From Setoptus koraiensis (Eukaryota > Arthropoda): a stretch of 64,000 bases of DNA. Below the pieces are notes generated by a model. The model ran no database searches, had not been told where the DNA came from, and worked only from the letters and a program-made list of their open reading frames with translations. The first letter of the stretch is position 1; every line of letters begins with the position of its first letter. Where the stretch lies: contig CM106585.1 of assembly GCA_048013815.1 (NCBI GenBank), forward strand, positions 20,770,001 to 20,834,000, written 5' to 3'. Made by a program: the position numbers and the translations under genes. Shown here one piece after another: positions 62,689-64,000 of the stretch.

Positions 62689-62722
62689 GCAACGACAACA
62701 ACAACAGCAACAACAACAGCAA
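62579..62722. repeat. CAA/CAG triplet repeat, about 48 units
   Basis: 144 bp of CAA and CAG triplets with two CGA interruptions. In the plus frame it gives polyglutamine inside a 143-codon open frame (62,378-62,809). The flanks of that frame have no conserved features, so I read it as a microsatellite and do not call a polyglutamine protein. Confidence 0.9.
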
Positions 62723-64000
62723 GAGACCGTTGATGGGAGTCGGCATCCAGCTTGCATATTTGCAAACAGTATAATGATGAATAAGAGAAAACGAAGAAGG
62801 ATTAGCTGATACAGTATTGAAATCAGTAAAAGTAGTAGCAGTAGTAGTGGCAGTGTTAGCATAATATTATCTGATGACATCTATTTAACATTAATAGAGA
62901 TCAAGTATGATCGCAATATAACAACGCAATAACTGGAATATTCAACGACAACAGCAACAACGACATCAACTTGACGATAGTCATACATGTGTAAAAAGGA
63001 AAGGGTGCCTTCTCTCTCACTCTAGGCAACAATCGGCATCTCCGAATGTTAATGTGTATAAATTAATTACTTTCGTCATCAACTTGACATGCAAGCATAA
63101 TCCTAAATTAGAAGGCAACAAAGAGAAGAAGAAGAAGACGAAGACGAAAGGAATAAAAGCAAGTCAAACAGAAACTTCTTTCCTCTTTTTACACTTACAA
63201 GCTCATGTTAACTATATGATCTATCTAATAATATAAATACACCCCACCCACGAGTAGAAGGCGGGATCAAGAGTGTAGTGGTAGTTGCAATAGATATCGA
63301 AAACACACACACTAGACACATTTAATGAAGCTTGCAAACATTGTGAAATAGTGTGTATATTCGGCAGAGTTGACATTTCTATATCGCACAACATATCTTA
63401 TGATTCTAATATGCAAGATTTCTAACATTTTTGTTGACGTTTGTTAAAGCCAAAGATGACTTTTTCTAGTGCGAGCGAGCAAGTGACTTAGCACCACCAA
63501 CGACTATACAAGAAGAGGTCCCGATGATGACCAATTGTGTTTGATAGGATTCTTACAACGCGACGCCACTATCATCTATCTATTTTTTTATAATGCCTAC
63601 ACATAATTGGTTATTTGCATTCATTCGGATGGTAAACTAACTAAGCTAGCCATTTGTGACGAATTTCAGCTATCTTTTGGTGAGTGAAACATTTGAATTG
63701 CATGTATTTCTTTGTTGTTGTTGTTGTTTATCCAATTCGAATATTGATTGTCGTCAGTAGTCTCAGTTTTTTCGTTGCTGTTGCTGTTAATTTACAGCAG
63801 TTAACAAACAACAAAATTAAATCTCGTCTAGTGGCATTCGTTGGTTTAGCTGCTATTGCATTAGTTGTTATTTAGTTCAATTTAGTCAGTTTAATAGTCT
63901 AGTCGTTCGAGTTCGAGTTGTAGAGTCTTTAGTTAGCTTATGCTCTCTCGTTGCCTTCTCATATTGCCTGTTCTCGTCACTTATTGTGTCAGTTCTTCAA
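62723..64000. other. 3' end of the window; possible upstream region of another gene
   Basis: No coding region was recognised. The stretch has CAA/CAG-rich and AAGAAG-rich segments and a donor-like TTTTG|GTGAGT at about 63,678, which would fit a noncoding leader exon of a gene beyond the window. Short open frames show no motifs. Confidence 0.4.

Noticed and set aside
62378-62809. Polyglutamine protein of 143 residues
   Set aside because: Outside the CAA/CAG tract the peptide has no recognisable domain, and the same tract is open in all forward frames. A microsatellite explains it.
1-64000. LTR or other retroelements, Polintons, LINEs and DNA transposons
   Set aside because: No reading frame shows reverse transcriptase, integrase, transposase, capsid or envelope motifs, and no long terminal repeats were noticed. 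Short unrecognised MITE-like elements cannot be excluded by eye.

Overview
The window looks like nuclear DNA from an invertebrate animal, most likely an arthropod and possibly a chelicerate such as a mite. The evidence is a Shaw-type (Kv3) potassium channel with GT-AG introns, a gene resembling arthropod gustatory receptors, many CAA/CAG, GT and GATA microsatellites, and CpG that is not visibly depleted. No bacterial gene layout is present. I cannot name the species from the sequence.

Layout. (1) Positions 1-19,562 hold no convincing protein gene. The stretch is CpG-containing and full of short tandem repeats, palindromes and hairpins. A TATA word near 2.79 kb is followed by an AAG|GTAAGT donor at 3,225/3,226, which suggests a noncoding first exon. 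(2) A three-exon seven-transmembrane gene of the gustatory-receptor type lies on the minus strand at 19,563-21,702. (3) Positions 21,703-48,094 are again without a recognisable gene, apart from weak exon candidates at 22.7, 28.4 and 28.8-30.1 kb. (4) A complete six-exon Shaw/Kv3 channel runs on the plus strand from 48,095 to 52,512. (5) From 52,627 the window becomes gene-dense: DDX49/Dbp8 helicase (minus), TIMM13 (plus), WDR12 (plus) and a Topors-like RING E3 ligase (plus). All four have a single uninterrupted reading frame. (6) Positions 61,576-64,000 hold the Topors 3' region, an unexplained stretch with open frames on both strands, a 48-triplet CAA/CAG tract and possible upstream sequence of a further gene.

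How the genes relate. DDX49 (small-subunit rRNA processing) and WDR12 (PeBoW complex, large-subunit maturation) both serve ribosome production. TIMM13 is a mitochondrial import chaperone and Topors a nuclear ubiquitin/SUMO ligase. They read as an ordinary housekeeping cluster rather than a pathway. Shaw and DDX49 converge with only 114 bp between their stop codons. The long gene-poor stretch upstream of Shaw could be its regulatory region or a giant 5' intron with the receptor gene nested inside it, but this is inference only.

Noncoding architecture. Three things stand out: about 40 GGGCCC palindromes upstream of 50.4 kb and none seen after it; at least nine small minisatellites with 10-32 bp units, several in exact 10-bp register; and several strong hairpins, including one at 10,089-10,143 with 22-nt arms. 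I saw no reverse transcriptase, transposase, capsid or envelope-like reading frame and no recognisable tRNA or rRNA gene.
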